Assembly (NCBI RefSeq): GCF_000186865.1
Contig: NW_008705574.1
Location: 10,282-74,281, forward strand
DNA length: 64,000 nt
Direction of reading: 5' to 3'
DNA from: Aureococcus anophagefferens
Taxonomy: Eukaryota > Sar > Pelagophyceae > Pelagomonadales > Pelagomonadaceae
Of the stretch, positions 1-8,252 are shown one piece after another. A program made the position numbers and the translations under genes. The first letter of the stretch is position 1. Each line of letters begins with the position of its first letter. The notes below the pieces were generated by a model. It had not been told where the DNA came from, did not search any database, and worked only from the letters and a program-made list of their open reading frames with translations.

Positions 1-1497
1 ACGCGCGCCGTCGCGCCGTCGACGTCGACGCGTGACCGGTCGCGCTCGTAGCGGCGGAGCCCGCCGTCGAGGAACGCGAGCGCCGCGGCCTTGGCGGCGG
101 CCTCGCCGGCGGCGCCGTGGAAGGCGAGGATGCCCGCGCCCCACGTCCGCGCGAGGCCGAGGTCGCCGACGGCGCCCGCGTCGACCCCGGTGTCCGCGAG
201 CGCGACGGTCTTCGGCGCTAAGCGGGGCTTCGCCGGGTCGCCCGTCGCGCGGCAGGCGCGCAAGAAAGGGCATGAGCGTGCCCCAGTGGCCGCCCTGGAA
301 GCCCGTCGGCATGGCCACGTCCTCGGGCGCGTAGAGCAGCGAGGCGCTCGTCGCGGGCGTCTCGAGCGAGACCTTCGCCGCCAGCGCGTCGACGCGCGCG
401 CGCGCGGCGCCGTGGGCCCGGTTGCAGCAGACCGCCGTCGCCCCCACCTCCGCGGCGAGCGCCGCGGCGCCGTCGGCCCAGCGCTCGGACCGGCGCAGCA
501 CGAGCGTCGCGCCGTAGCTCGCCTTGAGCTCCGCGGCGAGCGCTTCGAGCGCCGCGGCGAGGTAGACGCGCGCCGCCGGGCCCACGCCGTCGTCGTCCGC
601 CGCCACGAAGCCGAAGACGCAGGCCGCGCCGGACTCCGCCGCGAGGCAGAGCATCGGGTTGTCGCGCAGCCGGAGGTCCGTGGCCCGGAAGAGCGCGAGC
701 GTTCGCGGCGCGCCGGCCGCCGTCGCCGGGAAGAGCGCGTCGACGGCGTCGGCGTCGGCGGCCGTGCGGACGCCCGGCGCTTCCACGAGCGCGCCGACGT
801 CCCGCGCGCCGTAGACCTCCAGGAGCCGCCGCGTCGCGGCCTCGGCGCCCTCCGGGCCCGAGAGGTAGTCCTCGCCCAGCAGCACGCCGTTCCAGGGCCG
901 GAACTTCTGCTGCGCGATGAGCTTCTTCGTCGGCAGAAAGACGGAGCCGACGACGCGCACGTCGGGGTACTCACGCCGCAGCCACGCGAGCGAGTCGTCG
1001 AGCTGCGCCGCGTCGCTGCCGAACTGGAGCCAGACCGACTGGACGAGACCCGTCGCGAGCTTCGCCGCGAGCCGGCGCCGCTCCTCCGCGCCCGCGTCGC
1101 CGGCCAGGTACGGGTTGAACGCCACGCCGACGCGGACGCCGCGCGTGGTGGAGACCTTCCCGAGAAACGTCGCGGCGTCGAGGCCCGGCTTCGCGTTCGA
1201 GCCGGACACGAGCAGCACCTCGGCGCTCTTGCCCGCGAGCGCGCTCAGGAGCCGGCCGAAGCGCGCGACGGCGCCGTCCCGCGGGTCCTTGCCCTTGCAG
1301 TTGTACTTGATGGAAAAGTGCGCGCAGACGTCCGAGGCGCCGGCGTCGAGCGCCGCGCTTGTCCACCGCGCGACGTCGTCGCCCTTGTCCTTGTTGACGA
1401 TGTTGTAGGACGTGTAGCCGCGCGACGCGAGGAAGGCGACGCGCTCGCGCAGCTCGGCGTCGGACTTGAAGAAGAGCTCGACGCGCGGTGTAGCCAT
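1..1497 (-). CDS. MTHFR-like / DNA photolyase-cryptochrome fusion protein (partial, one frame break)
   Basis: Read from ATG at 1497 leftward and off the window edge. Residues 1 to about 235 look like a methylenetetrahydrofolate-reductase-type TIM barrel (FFKSDAEL start, GVAFNPYL, SVWLQFGSD and VVGSVFLPTKKL in the MTHFR order). From about residue 262 a photolyase/cryptochrome antenna-domain start is plain: LALFRATDLRLRDNPML, then LLYAPEDV, and later GEAAAKAAALAFLDGGLRRY, the usual lead-in to the FAD-binding half. The frame shifts by one base in the CCCTTTCTTG stretch (plus strand 265-270): before it the protein reads HWGTLMPF, after it LRACRATGDPAKP, and both parts match the family. One extra base in the assembly is the simplest cause. 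The FAD-binding core lies outside the window, so repair versus light sensing cannot be told. The MTHFR assignment is less certain than the photolyase one. Confidence 0.72.
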   Translation of the reverse strand, partial: MATPRVELFFKSDAELRERVAFLASRGYTSYNIVNKDKGDDVARWTSAALDAGASDVCAHFSIKYNCKGKDPRDGAVARFGRLLSALAGKSAEVLLVSGSNAKPGLDAATFLGKVSTTRGVRVGVAFNPYLAGDAGAEERRRLAAKLATGLVQSVWLQFGSDAAQLDDSLAWLRREYPDVRVVGSVFLPTKKLIAQQKFRPWNGVLLGEDYLSGPEGAEAATRRLLEVYGARDVGALVEAPGVRTAADADAVDALFPATAAGAPRTLALFRATDLRLRDNPMLCLAAESGAACVFGFVAADDDGVGPAARVYLAAALEALAAELKASYGATLVLRRSERWADGAAALAAEVGATAVCCNRAHGAARARVDALAAKVSLETPATSASLLYAPEDVAMPTGFQGGHWGTLMPFLARLPRDGRPGEAPLSAEDRRARGHRGRRGRRRRPRPRADVGRGHPRLPRRRRRGRRQGRGARVPRRRAPPLRARPVTRRRRRRDGAR

Positions 1498-1848
1498 GAG
1501 CAGCGGCGACGGTTGCGAGCGGAGCGCAGCGCTGCGGAGCGGCGCGTGCTGCGAGCGGAGCGCCACGCTGCGGAGCGCGCTGCTGCTGCCCGATGCTACA
1601 AACGCTCCGCAGCGCGGCGCCAGGAGCGCGATGACGAGCTGCAGCAGCGCCGTCGTGCAGGTGTGCTGCGTGGCGACGCAGAGAGCCTCGAGAGCTCGAG
1701 CTGCAGCAGCGTCGTGCAACGCGCTGCGTGGTGAGTGCGGAAGTCGAGCTGCGCTGGTGGTCTGCGGGTCGAGCTGCGTCAACGTTGCGGCAGCACAGGT
1801 GCAACCTGGCATAAAAATGTGTAAAATTGAAGTTAAAAATCGCGCCCT
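1498..1848. other. gene-free spacer upstream of the photolyase fusion
   Basis: About 350 bp between two genes on the minus strand. It holds imperfect repeats of a CTGCGGAGCG-like unit (about 1510-1620) and an AT-rich patch near 1810-1840. No convincing coding sequence or RNA gene is seen. Confidence 0.5.
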
Positions 1849-3477
1849 CTACCACACCTCGAGGATCTCGACGTCGAAGACCAGGGCGCAGTGGGGCGGG
1901 ACCTTGTCCGGCACGCCCCGCTCCGCGTAGGCCGCGTGGGGCGCGACGGCGATCGTCGCCTTCTCGCCGACGCGCATGGTCCGCGTCGCCTCGCGCCAGC
2001 CCCGCGCGACGCCGCTCCGCGTGATGTGGAAGTCGAAGGCCTTGTCCTTGTCCGTCGACGAGTCCATCTTCTGGCCGTCCGCGAGGTAGCCGTCGTAGTG
2101 GACGCGGACCATGGCCTCGTCGTCGGGCGTCGGGCCGCGGCCCTCGCGGAGCACGGTCTTCGCGAAGGTCCGGGGCCCCTCGCTCGCGCCGCCCTTGTCC
2201 GCGAAGAGGTCCGGCTGGGGCGCCGGGGCCTGGCGCGGGTTCGCCGGCGGGCACGCCGCCGGGTACGACGGCAGGTTCAGGCCCTTCAACGCGTGGCAGA
2301 AGCGCTTGTGGTCCTTCCAGTGCTTCTTCTGGCAGTCGCGCGAGCAGTACGCCACGGCCTTGCAGGAGCCGCAGGGCAACAGCTTCCTGTTCTTCGCCGC
2401 GCCCATCTTGCAGACGACGCACTGCTTCGCGAGATCCAGGATGCGCGGCTTGTGCTTGTTGCCCGGCTCGCGGTTCAGCGAATCCTTGAAGAAGTCGCTG
2501 TTCGCCGAGTTCACAAAGTTGCGCATGAGCGTGACGTTCACGTCGAGGGCCCGCGCGTAGTGCCACCAGCCCCGGGGCACGAGGATCGTCTCGCCGGGCT
2601 CGACGACGGCGACGTAGGCCTGGGCCCTGCGCGTGTGCGGGTAGACCGTCGCGTCCGGCGGCGTCGCCGGGTCGAACGCGCGCCGGAGGCCGTCGCTGCC
2701 GGAGTCGCCGATCTTCTCCTCCCACGCGTGGAGCCGTAGAAACTCCGCGTCCGACGGCGCGTAGAGCACGAACTGCTTGCGGCCGTCGACCTGGGCGAGC
2801 CAGGCGTGGGTCTGCTGGTTGTCGTAGTGGAGCCGCGTCGTCGACCCGGGAACTCCGCAGAAAACTTTCGAGTAGTTGACGACGTTGTTCGGGTTGAAGT
2901 CGTCGTCGTGCTTCAGCAGGTCCTCAACGAAGTAGGGGTAGGACCACTCCCGCAGCAGCTCGGGGAACTTGCCGAAGGGCTCCCAGGAGTTCATGTACCA
3001 CGGGTTCTGCGCCGGCTCGCGGCTGAACGACGTCTCCTCGCCGCGCGCGTACGCGGCGTACTCCGCGATGCTCACGAAGCGCGTGCGCATGGGCGGGTCG
3101 TCCCACTCCTGGAGCGGCGCCCGGTCGTTGATGGCGAGCTCCTCGGCGCCGTAGTGCTTCGCGATCCAGTCGAGCGTCCACCGCCGCGCGCCCTTGCCGA
3201 ACCAGTCCTTCTGCGCGTCCGTGAACACGACGGGCGTGCCCTCGCCGTTGAGCAGGTAGTGCTCGAGCACGTACTTGGGGTCCGCGCCGGAGATCTTCTC
3301 GATGGGCTTCGCGCCGGGGATGTCGAGCGGCTCGATGGACTTCCAGGGCACGGCCTTGGCCTTGGCCTCCACCGGCTTCTTGGGCGCAGCGGCGCCGCCC
3401 CAGGCCTTTCCACCGTTCGGGGCGCTCTGGGCCGCGCTCTCGGCCTGCGCCCACGACGCCGAGTCCCAGGCGCTCAT
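1849..3477 (-). CDS. JmjC oxygenase with MYND zinc finger and C-terminal FKBP domain
   Basis: A 542-residue protein with three domains in a row. Residues about 60-325 are a JmjC/cupin-8 2-oxoglutarate-Fe(II) dioxygenase: the iron ligands read HYD (H217, D219) and the distal His is H306 in PRGWWHYA; the preceding segment resembles the JMJD6/FIH-like hydroxylase class. Residues 353-394 are a MYND zinc finger (CVVCK, CGSC, YCSRDCQ, H..FC). Residues about 455-542 are an FKBP-type peptidyl-prolyl isomerase (VHYDGYLADG, LVFDVEILEV). Likely role: hydroxylation or demethylation of a protein substrate with MYND docking and prolyl isomerase activity. The substrate is not predictable. The reading frame is uninterrupted and ends 350 bp from the next gene. 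Confidence 0.88.
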   Translation of the reverse strand: MSAWDSASWAQAESAAQSAPNGGKAWGGAAAPKKPVEAKAKAVPWKSIEPLDIPGAKPIEKISGADPKYVLEHYLLNGEGTPVVFTDAQKDWFGKGARRWTLDWIAKHYGAEELAINDRAPLQEWDDPPMRTRFVSIAEYAAYARGEETSFSREPAQNPWYMNSWEPFGKFPELLREWSYPYFVEDLLKHDDDFNPNNVVNYSKVFCGVPGSTTRLHYDNQQTHAWLAQVDGRKQFVLYAPSDAEFLRLHAWEEKIGDSGSDGLRRAFDPATPPDATVYPHTRRAQAYVAVVEPGETILVPRGWWHYARALDVNVTLMRNFVNSANSDFFKDSLNREPGNKHKPRILDLAKQCVVCKMGAAKNRKLLPCGSCKAVAYCSRDCQKKHWKDHKRFCHALKGLNLPSYPAACPPANPRQAPAPQPDLFADKGGASEGPRTFAKTVLREGRGPTPDDEAMVRVHYDGYLADGQKMDSSTDKDKAFDFHITRSGVARGWREATRTMRVGEKATIAVAPHAAYAERGVPDKVPPHCALVFDVEILEVW

Positions 3478-3669
3478 CGCCGCGCTGCGTCGACAGCCGC
3501 GGCACTAGTCGACTTCGCCTTCCAGCCACTCGCGTTTTTATATACCACAGCCGCTTGCCCTTCAAAGGGGACCTCAACACCGCCTTACGCAGGGGCTGAG
3601 GGCGCCTGGTCTAAACCGACGGAGCCCCCCCTCGGAGTTCAAACATAGGGCGCTTATTCACACAAGCAA

Positions 3670-3709
3670 GAGCGAGCGAGCGAGCGAGCGAGCGAGCGAG
3701 CGAGCGAGA
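3670..3709. repeat. (GAGC)n tetranucleotide repeat
   Basis: About ten tandem GAGC units within the 255 bp spacer 3478-3732. No gene is seen in the spacer. Confidence 0.8.
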
Positions 3710-3732
3710 GGGAGAGGGAGGACGCGGACGCG

Positions 3733-3921
3733 TCAGGCGGCGGCGCTCGCCAGGCGGTCGCGCTCCGCGTCGAGGCGGTCGCGCTCCTCCGCGAGCTCCG
3801 CGGCGCGCCGCTCGAGGGCCGATTTTGCCGCGGCGCCGTCCGACGACGCGCCGTCGTCGTCGGACGACGACGGGGACGACGACGGGGCGCCGGCGAGGTA
3901 GTCCGCGCGAGCGAGTTTGAC
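3733..3921 (-). CDS. possible orphan terminal exon, acidic/coiled-coil tail
   Basis: The minus strand reads 62 codons of coding-like sequence ending in TGA at 3733-3735: a Ser/Asp-rich stretch (SSSPSSSDDDGASSDG) followed by a short heptad-like helix (ALERRAAELAEERDRLDAER). It is preceded by TTTTTAG at 3922-3928, a good 3' splice site with phase 0. The only gene upstream is the nitroreductase, which has its own stop at 3997. This could be an alternative last exon or the tail of a gene whose 5' part is lost. Family unknown. Confidence 0.3.
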   Translation of the reverse strand, partial: VKLARADYLAGAPSSSPSSSDDDGASSDGAAAKSALERRAAELAEERDRLDAERDRLASAAA

Positions 3922-3996
3922 CTAAAAACTGCACAGTAGCCGAAAGTGCTGATTATTTCTCAGCTTAGCCTCTTCTTTCGTCGCCGTTTCGCGCGC

Positions 3997-4675
3997 CTAG
4001 GCGAGCTTCGTGTAGCAGCCGGCGACGCCGAGCTTGCGCTTCGGCGGCGTCGCCTTCTTCTCTCCCGCGTAGCCGAACCAGACGACGGCCATCATCTTCT
4101 CGCCCTCGGGCGCGCCGACGGCCTCGAGGATCTTCTCCGGCGCGATGCCCATGGCGCCCGTCATCCACTTGCTCGCGAGGCCCTCGGCGTGGAGCGACAG
4201 CATGAAGTTCTGCACCGCGCAGCTGACCTGGCGGGCGGAACGCGGTCGCGGAAAACGCGAAGCTTCGTCGGCGAAAAAAGGTGGACGCCGCGCTACGGAC
4301 GGCGGCGTGGTCCTCGAGGCCGAGCTTCTCGTCGAGCTTGTGCTTGGACGTGAGCGTGACGACCATCATGCCCGGCACCGCGAGGCAGGCGTCCGCCTTG
4401 TCGGCGTTGAGCGCCGCGAACTTCTTGATGGTCTCGGCGCCGCACTGGTAGAAGCGCCAGGGCTCGGACAGAAAGTGGTTGGGAGCGAGGATCGCCGCCT
4501 CGAGCGCGCGGTCCACGGCGGCCTGGGGAACTTTCTTCTTGGCGTACTTGACGTGGGAGCGCCGCGTCAGGAGGATCGTGCGGCCGCTGGACTTGCCGCC
4601 AAACAAAAGAAGGGTGCCGAGCAACGCGGCGGCGGCCGAGGCGACGAGAAGCGGGAGGTCGGTGCTGAGATCCAT
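3997..4675 (-). CDS. membrane-anchored nitroreductase-family oxidoreductase
   Basis: Two exons, 4301-4675 and 3997-4227, join in phase 0 across a 73 bp GT-AG intron (4228-4300). The joined product has 201 residues. An N-terminal hydrophobic helix (LLVASAAAALLGTLLLF) is followed by the nitroreductase FMN core: RRSHVKYAKKKVP, LAPNHFLSEPWRF, then across the junction EDHAAVSCAVQNFML and the GLASKWMTG segment. The intron call is supported because unspliced reading loses the conserved A-A-x-Q-N motif. It should be an FMN- and NAD(P)H-dependent oxidoreductase; the substrate is unknown. It diverges from the rRNA methyltransferase gene with about 120 bp between start codons. Confidence 0.85.
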
Positions 4676-4797
4676 GGTCGACTAATGCAGAGCAGCAGCG
4701 TCGCGGGCGTAAGGCGGGGGATGAGCTGCACGCGCCCTGCTCTTTCAGCTCGCTGAATAGATGCTGAATTGTGAATTTGTGGCAAATTTTGCAAAGC

Positions 4798-6318
4798 ATG
4801 GTCTGCCGAGTTTTGCGGCTCTCGCTCGTCGCAACGGCAGCCTTTGCGCTGTCGACGGCGCGCCAGGATCGATGTGCAAGATTGGCCATCGACACGCTGC
4901 ACGAAATTCGGGTGGAAAACGCGGCACCGGACCGCTGCCTGGCCAAAGCGCTGCGCGCGGCGAAGGACCTCAGCGACGAGGAGCGCGGCCTCGCCGCATC
5001 CAGCGTGCTGGGCTGCGCGTCGCGGCTGAAGCGCTACGAGTGGATCCTCGGCGCGCGCGGCGTGCGCAGCGCCGACGGCGCCGACGTCGCCGCGCGCCTG
5101 CTACTCGAGCACGCCGACGAGACGGCCGCGCCGCTGCGCGACGCGCTGGCGGCGCGCGTCGGCGGCGCCGCGGCGCCGCGGAACCCGGTCCCGTGGCCCG
5201 ACGACGGCGACGACGCGCTCGCGACGCGGTCGGGCGTGCCGCTCTGGCTCGCGCGGCGCCTCCGCCGGGACTTCGGCGACGCGGCCGCCGCGGAGGTCGC
5301 GTTCAACTCGACGCTGCGCGGGCCCGTGACGCTGCGCGTCGCCGGCGGGTTCGATCTGGAAACCGTCGCGCGCCGCGTCGGCGCGGCGCGACCTCCGGAA
5401 AGTTTGGGCGCTCCGAGGGCGCTCACGCTCCCCTACGGGCGACCGCGCGGCGGCGTCTGGGCGCTGCCCGGCTGGGACGCTGGCGCCTTCGAGGTCCAGG
5501 ACGCCGGGTCGCAGGCCGTCGCCGAGGCCTGCGGCGGCGGCGGCACCGCGCTCGACTTCTGCGCGGGCAACGGCGGCAAGACCTTGGCGCTCGCGGAGCG
5601 CTTCGAAAGCGTCTGGTGCCACGACGTCGACGCGTCCCGCCTCGCGCGGCTCCGGGCGCGGGCGGCGAAGGCCGGCGTGGCGCGGCGCGTCTTCTGCAGC
5701 GACGAGGCGCCGCTCCCGGCGGGGCGAACTTTCAACGCCGTCCTCGTCGACGCGCCGTGCTCGGGCTCCGGCGTCCTGCGCCGCTTCGGCCGCACCGTCG
5801 ACTTCGCCGCCGGCGCCGGCGACGCGGACCTCGACGGCGTCCTCGACGCCCACGCCGCGCTGCGCCGCGCGCGCGACCGCGACGCCGGCGACGCGGACCT
5901 CGACGACGTCCTCGACGCGCACGCCGCGCTGCGCCGCGCGCGCGACCGCGGCGCCGGCGACGCGGACCTCGACGACGTCCTCGACGCCCACGCCGCGCTG
6001 CGCCGCGCGCGCGACCGCGTCGCCGACGCGCGGTCCGGCGAGGCGCTCGCGGAGCTCGCGGAGCTCCAGCTCGCGATCCTCCGCCGCGCGGCGGACGCGG
6101 CCGCGGACCGCCTCGTCTACGCGACGTGCTCCGTGCTCGCCGAGGAGAACGCGGCCGTCGTCCGCGCGTTCGAGGCGTCGCCGGAGTCCTGGGGCTTCGA
6201 GCCCTGGGACTTCGACGCGTCTCTCGAGGGCGCGGCCGGCCACGCGCGGACGCTCCTGCCCTCGGCGCGCGCGGACGGCTTCTTCGTCGCCCGCTGGCGA
6301 CGCGCGTCTGCTACTTAG
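4798..6318 (+). CDS. RsmB/NSUN-type rRNA (cytosine-5) methyltransferase
   Basis: The start at 4798 was chosen because it gives a hydrophobic leader (MVCRVLRLSLVATAAFALS), suggesting an organelle target. A NusB-like helical domain follows (residues about 25-130). The Rossmann methyltransferase core then shows VQDAGSQAVAEA, the SAM-binding ALDFCAGNGGKT, motif IV DAPCSGSG and motif VI YATCSVL; the two cysteines are the general-base and nucleophile cysteines of this family. Between motifs IV and VI sits a lineage-specific insert of three near-identical 22-residue units (see 5806-6020). Likely modifies cytosine in plastid or mitochondrial rRNA. The 3' end lies in a 91 bp tandem duplication shared with the convergent fibrillin gene. 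Confidence 0.88.
   Translation: MVCRVLRLSLVATAAFALSTARQDRCARLAIDTLHEIRVENAAPDRCLAKALRAAKDLSDEERGLAASSVLGCASRLKRYEWILGARGVRSADGADVAARLLLEHADETAAPLRDALAARVGGAAAPRNPVPWPDDGDDALATRSGVPLWLARRLRRDFGDAAAAEVAFNSTLRGPVTLRVAGGFDLETVARRVGAARPPESLGAPRALTLPYGRPRGGVWALPGWDAGAFEVQDAGSQAVAEACGGGGTALDFCAGNGGKTLALAERFESVWCHDVDASRLARLRARAAKAGVARRVFCSDEAPLPAGRTFNAVLVDAPCSGSGVLRRFGRTVDFAAGAGDADLDGVLDAHAALRRARDRDAGDADLDDVLDAHAALRRARDRGAGDADLDDVLDAHAALRRARDRVADARSGEALAELAELQLAILRRAADAAADRLVYATCSVLAEENAAVVRAFEASPESWGFEPWDFDASLEGAAGHARTLLPSARADGFFVARWRRASAT
5806..6020 (+). repeat. 66 bp in-frame tandem repeat inside the methyltransferase
   Basis: Three copies of a 22-codon unit translating to about AGDADLDDVLDAHAALRRAR plus two residues, differing by a few substitutions. 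The length is a multiple of three, so the frame is kept. It lies between methyltransferase motifs IV and VI, where other family members have a single short linker helix. Confidence 0.9.
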
Positions 6319-6452
6319 CCCCGCCGCTGGACGAACACGTCGCCCTCGCCCGTGCGCTGGAGCGGACGGCTTCTTCGTCGCCCGCTGGCGACGCGTGCCT
6401 TCTACTTAGCCCCGCCGCTGGACGAACACGTTGCCCTCGCCCGTGCGCTGGA
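6271..6452. repeat. 91 bp direct tandem duplication at the tail-to-tail gene junction
   Basis: Copy 1 is 6271-6361 and copy 2 is 6362-6452, differing at a handful of bases. The unit contains the last codons and stop of the methyltransferase (plus strand) and the last codons and stop of the fibrillin gene (minus strand). The methyltransferase stops in copy 1 and the fibrillin gene stops in copy 2. Confidence 0.92.
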
Positions 6453-7302
6453 CTCTAAGATCCGCGTCGAGGTAGAGCAGGTCGAAGAAGGGCACGGGCG
6501 GCTTCTTCGCCGGTCGGAAGAGGAAGAGCACGCGCGTGATGAAGGCCGCGGGCACGGGGATGAAGATCGACTTGAAGAGGCCGAGGAGCCGCTTCCGGAA
6601 GGTGACCTTCACGTAGCGGAACGTGAGCTCGAGCCGCGCGCCGCCGATGGGCCTCGCGCTGAGCCGCACCTTCAACGTCTCGACCTTGCTCGCGGGGCTC
6701 TCGAAGGCGATGATGTTCGTGATCTTGCCCCTCCTGGCCTCGACGACGTTGGACACCCGGGCGGCGCCGCGCTCCGTCTTCTCGTCGAACGTCGCGTCGG
6801 CCGCCGTCGTCCACAGGTTGTTCCACGCGCCGTCGAGCGGCGAGTCCCGCGTGCGCCACGACGCCGCGGCGGCGCCGGCGAGCGACGGCTCCGCCGCGAG
6901 CGCGTCGACGGCGGCCACGACCGTCCGCGCGGCCGCGCCGACGCGCTCCGACACGGCGTCGAAGCCCTCCGGGAAGAGGTTCCGCGGCGCGCGGCTCTTC
7001 TTGTCCAGTTCGCCGCCGGACACGCCGAAGTCGATGGGCACGTTGCCGTCCATGGCCGTCGCGGCCTTGAACGCGGCGACAGCCTGGAGCAGCGCCCGCT
7101 TCGACTGCGGCGGCGCGACGGGACCGCTCCAGGACCAGCGCTCGAAGGCCGCGGCGTTGAGCGGCTGCAGCGCTGCGCCGAGGCGCGGTCGCGGCGCAAA
7201 CGCGGTCGCGCAGGATGCCAGGGCCAGGACTAGCGCGCTCGCCATCGCAAATGCGTGGCTCGAGCTCAGCATGCGCTGGCCGGGGAAAAATAGATGAAAC
7301 AT
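6406..7302 (-). CDS. plastid lipid-associated protein (PAP/fibrillin), plastid-targeted
   Basis: Up to 298 residues. ATGs at 7302, 7272 and 7245 are all possible; the last gives a compact signal peptide MASALVLALASCATAFAP. The A-F-A-P site is the bipartite plastid-targeting motif of algae with secondary red plastids. The mature part has fibrillin hallmarks: SPLDGAWNNLWTTAADATF near the start of the beta barrel, a long hydrophobic middle, and GNVFVQRR at the C terminus, matching the family's G-N-x-F-V-x-x-R end. Likely binds lipids or quinones at thylakoids or plastoglobules. Convergent with the methyltransferase gene. Confidence 0.85.
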   Translation of the reverse strand: MFHLFFPGQRMLSSSHAFAMASALVLALASCATAFAPRPRLGAALQPLNAAAFERWSWSGPVAPPQSKRALLQAVAAFKAATAMDGNVPIDFGVSGGELDKKSRAPRNLFPEGFDAVSERVGAAARTVVAAVDALAAEPSLAGAAAASWRTRDSPLDGAWNNLWTTAADATFDEKTERGAARVSNVVEARRGKITNIIAFESPASKVETLKVRLSARPIGGARLELTFRYVKVTFRKRLLGLFKSIFIPVPAAFITRVLFLFRPAKKPPVPFFDLLYLDADLRVQRTGEGNVFVQRRG

Positions 7303-7343
7303 CGACTTTTAGTCTTGCCGTGACGTCCTTGTTCAAGAAAACG

Positions 7344-7437
7344 TGTTGCAGCGGATCAAAACAAGTTGAATGTTTGGGTTGCAGCGGATCAAAACAAGTT
7401 GCAGCGGATCAAAACATGTTGCAGCGGATCAAAACAA
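7344..7437. repeat. 20 bp tandem repeat, four copies
   Basis: Four copies of GTTGCAGCGGATCAAAACAA-like units. The first two are separated by a short spacer (TGAATGTTTGG) and the last three are contiguous. It lies just upstream of the fibrillin start. Confidence 0.85.
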
Positions 7438-7717
7438 GGCGAGTTTTATAAAAACCCCTAGGATTTACATTATACTGTATACATACTATTCCACTACATT
7501 ATACCGTACCACTTGCTCGGTTGGTGGCCCTACCGAGCCCACGGCCGACACCCCCCCCCGCGGTTTCGGCTCGACGGCCCGCGGCCCCGGCGCCCTTGAC
7601 GTCCACGCGTCCCCGGGGCGCACGGGTGCGTAGACGCGACATGATTTCGATGGTGTTGCGACTCTAGCGAGTCGAGTTTAGGCCTACGCGCGGTGGTGCA
7701 CCAGCATGATCTCGGCC

Positions 7718-7826
<109 letters not shown>

Positions 7827-8252
7827 GGGGATTTTGCGTCGGAGAAGCCGCACGCCCAAGAGCACACACGGCCGATAGGATTCCCTTCGATTCTTCCCTG
7901 CGCCCCAACTTCCCTAAGAGTTCGCTACTAGACAGGCGCCTAGAGGTAACCTTGGGCGCTGTTACGAACCGACGACGTCCCCGCCCTCGCCGTCGACGCC
8001 CGCGAGCTCGAAGCGATCGAGCCAACGCGCGACGCAAGCAGAGAAGCAGCAGTCGGCCGTCGCCGAAGACGCGGCCCGGGGGATGGCCGTCAAAAGGCAG
8101 TCGCGCCGCCGGTGCGACGCCACGGGCGCGACGTCGCATCTCGTGCGCAGGCACGTCGCGATCTCCGGCGATTCCGCCGCGGCAGAGGCCGGGCCCGCGA
8201 CGCGGGCCGGGCGCCGCGGAGCGCGCGATTATCGAAGCAAAAAAGCGCCCGC

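Noticed and set aside
91..1734. Long open frame opposite the photolyase fusion
   Set aside because: Arg/Ala-rich antisense frame caused by high GC; the minus-strand frame carries recognisable domains.
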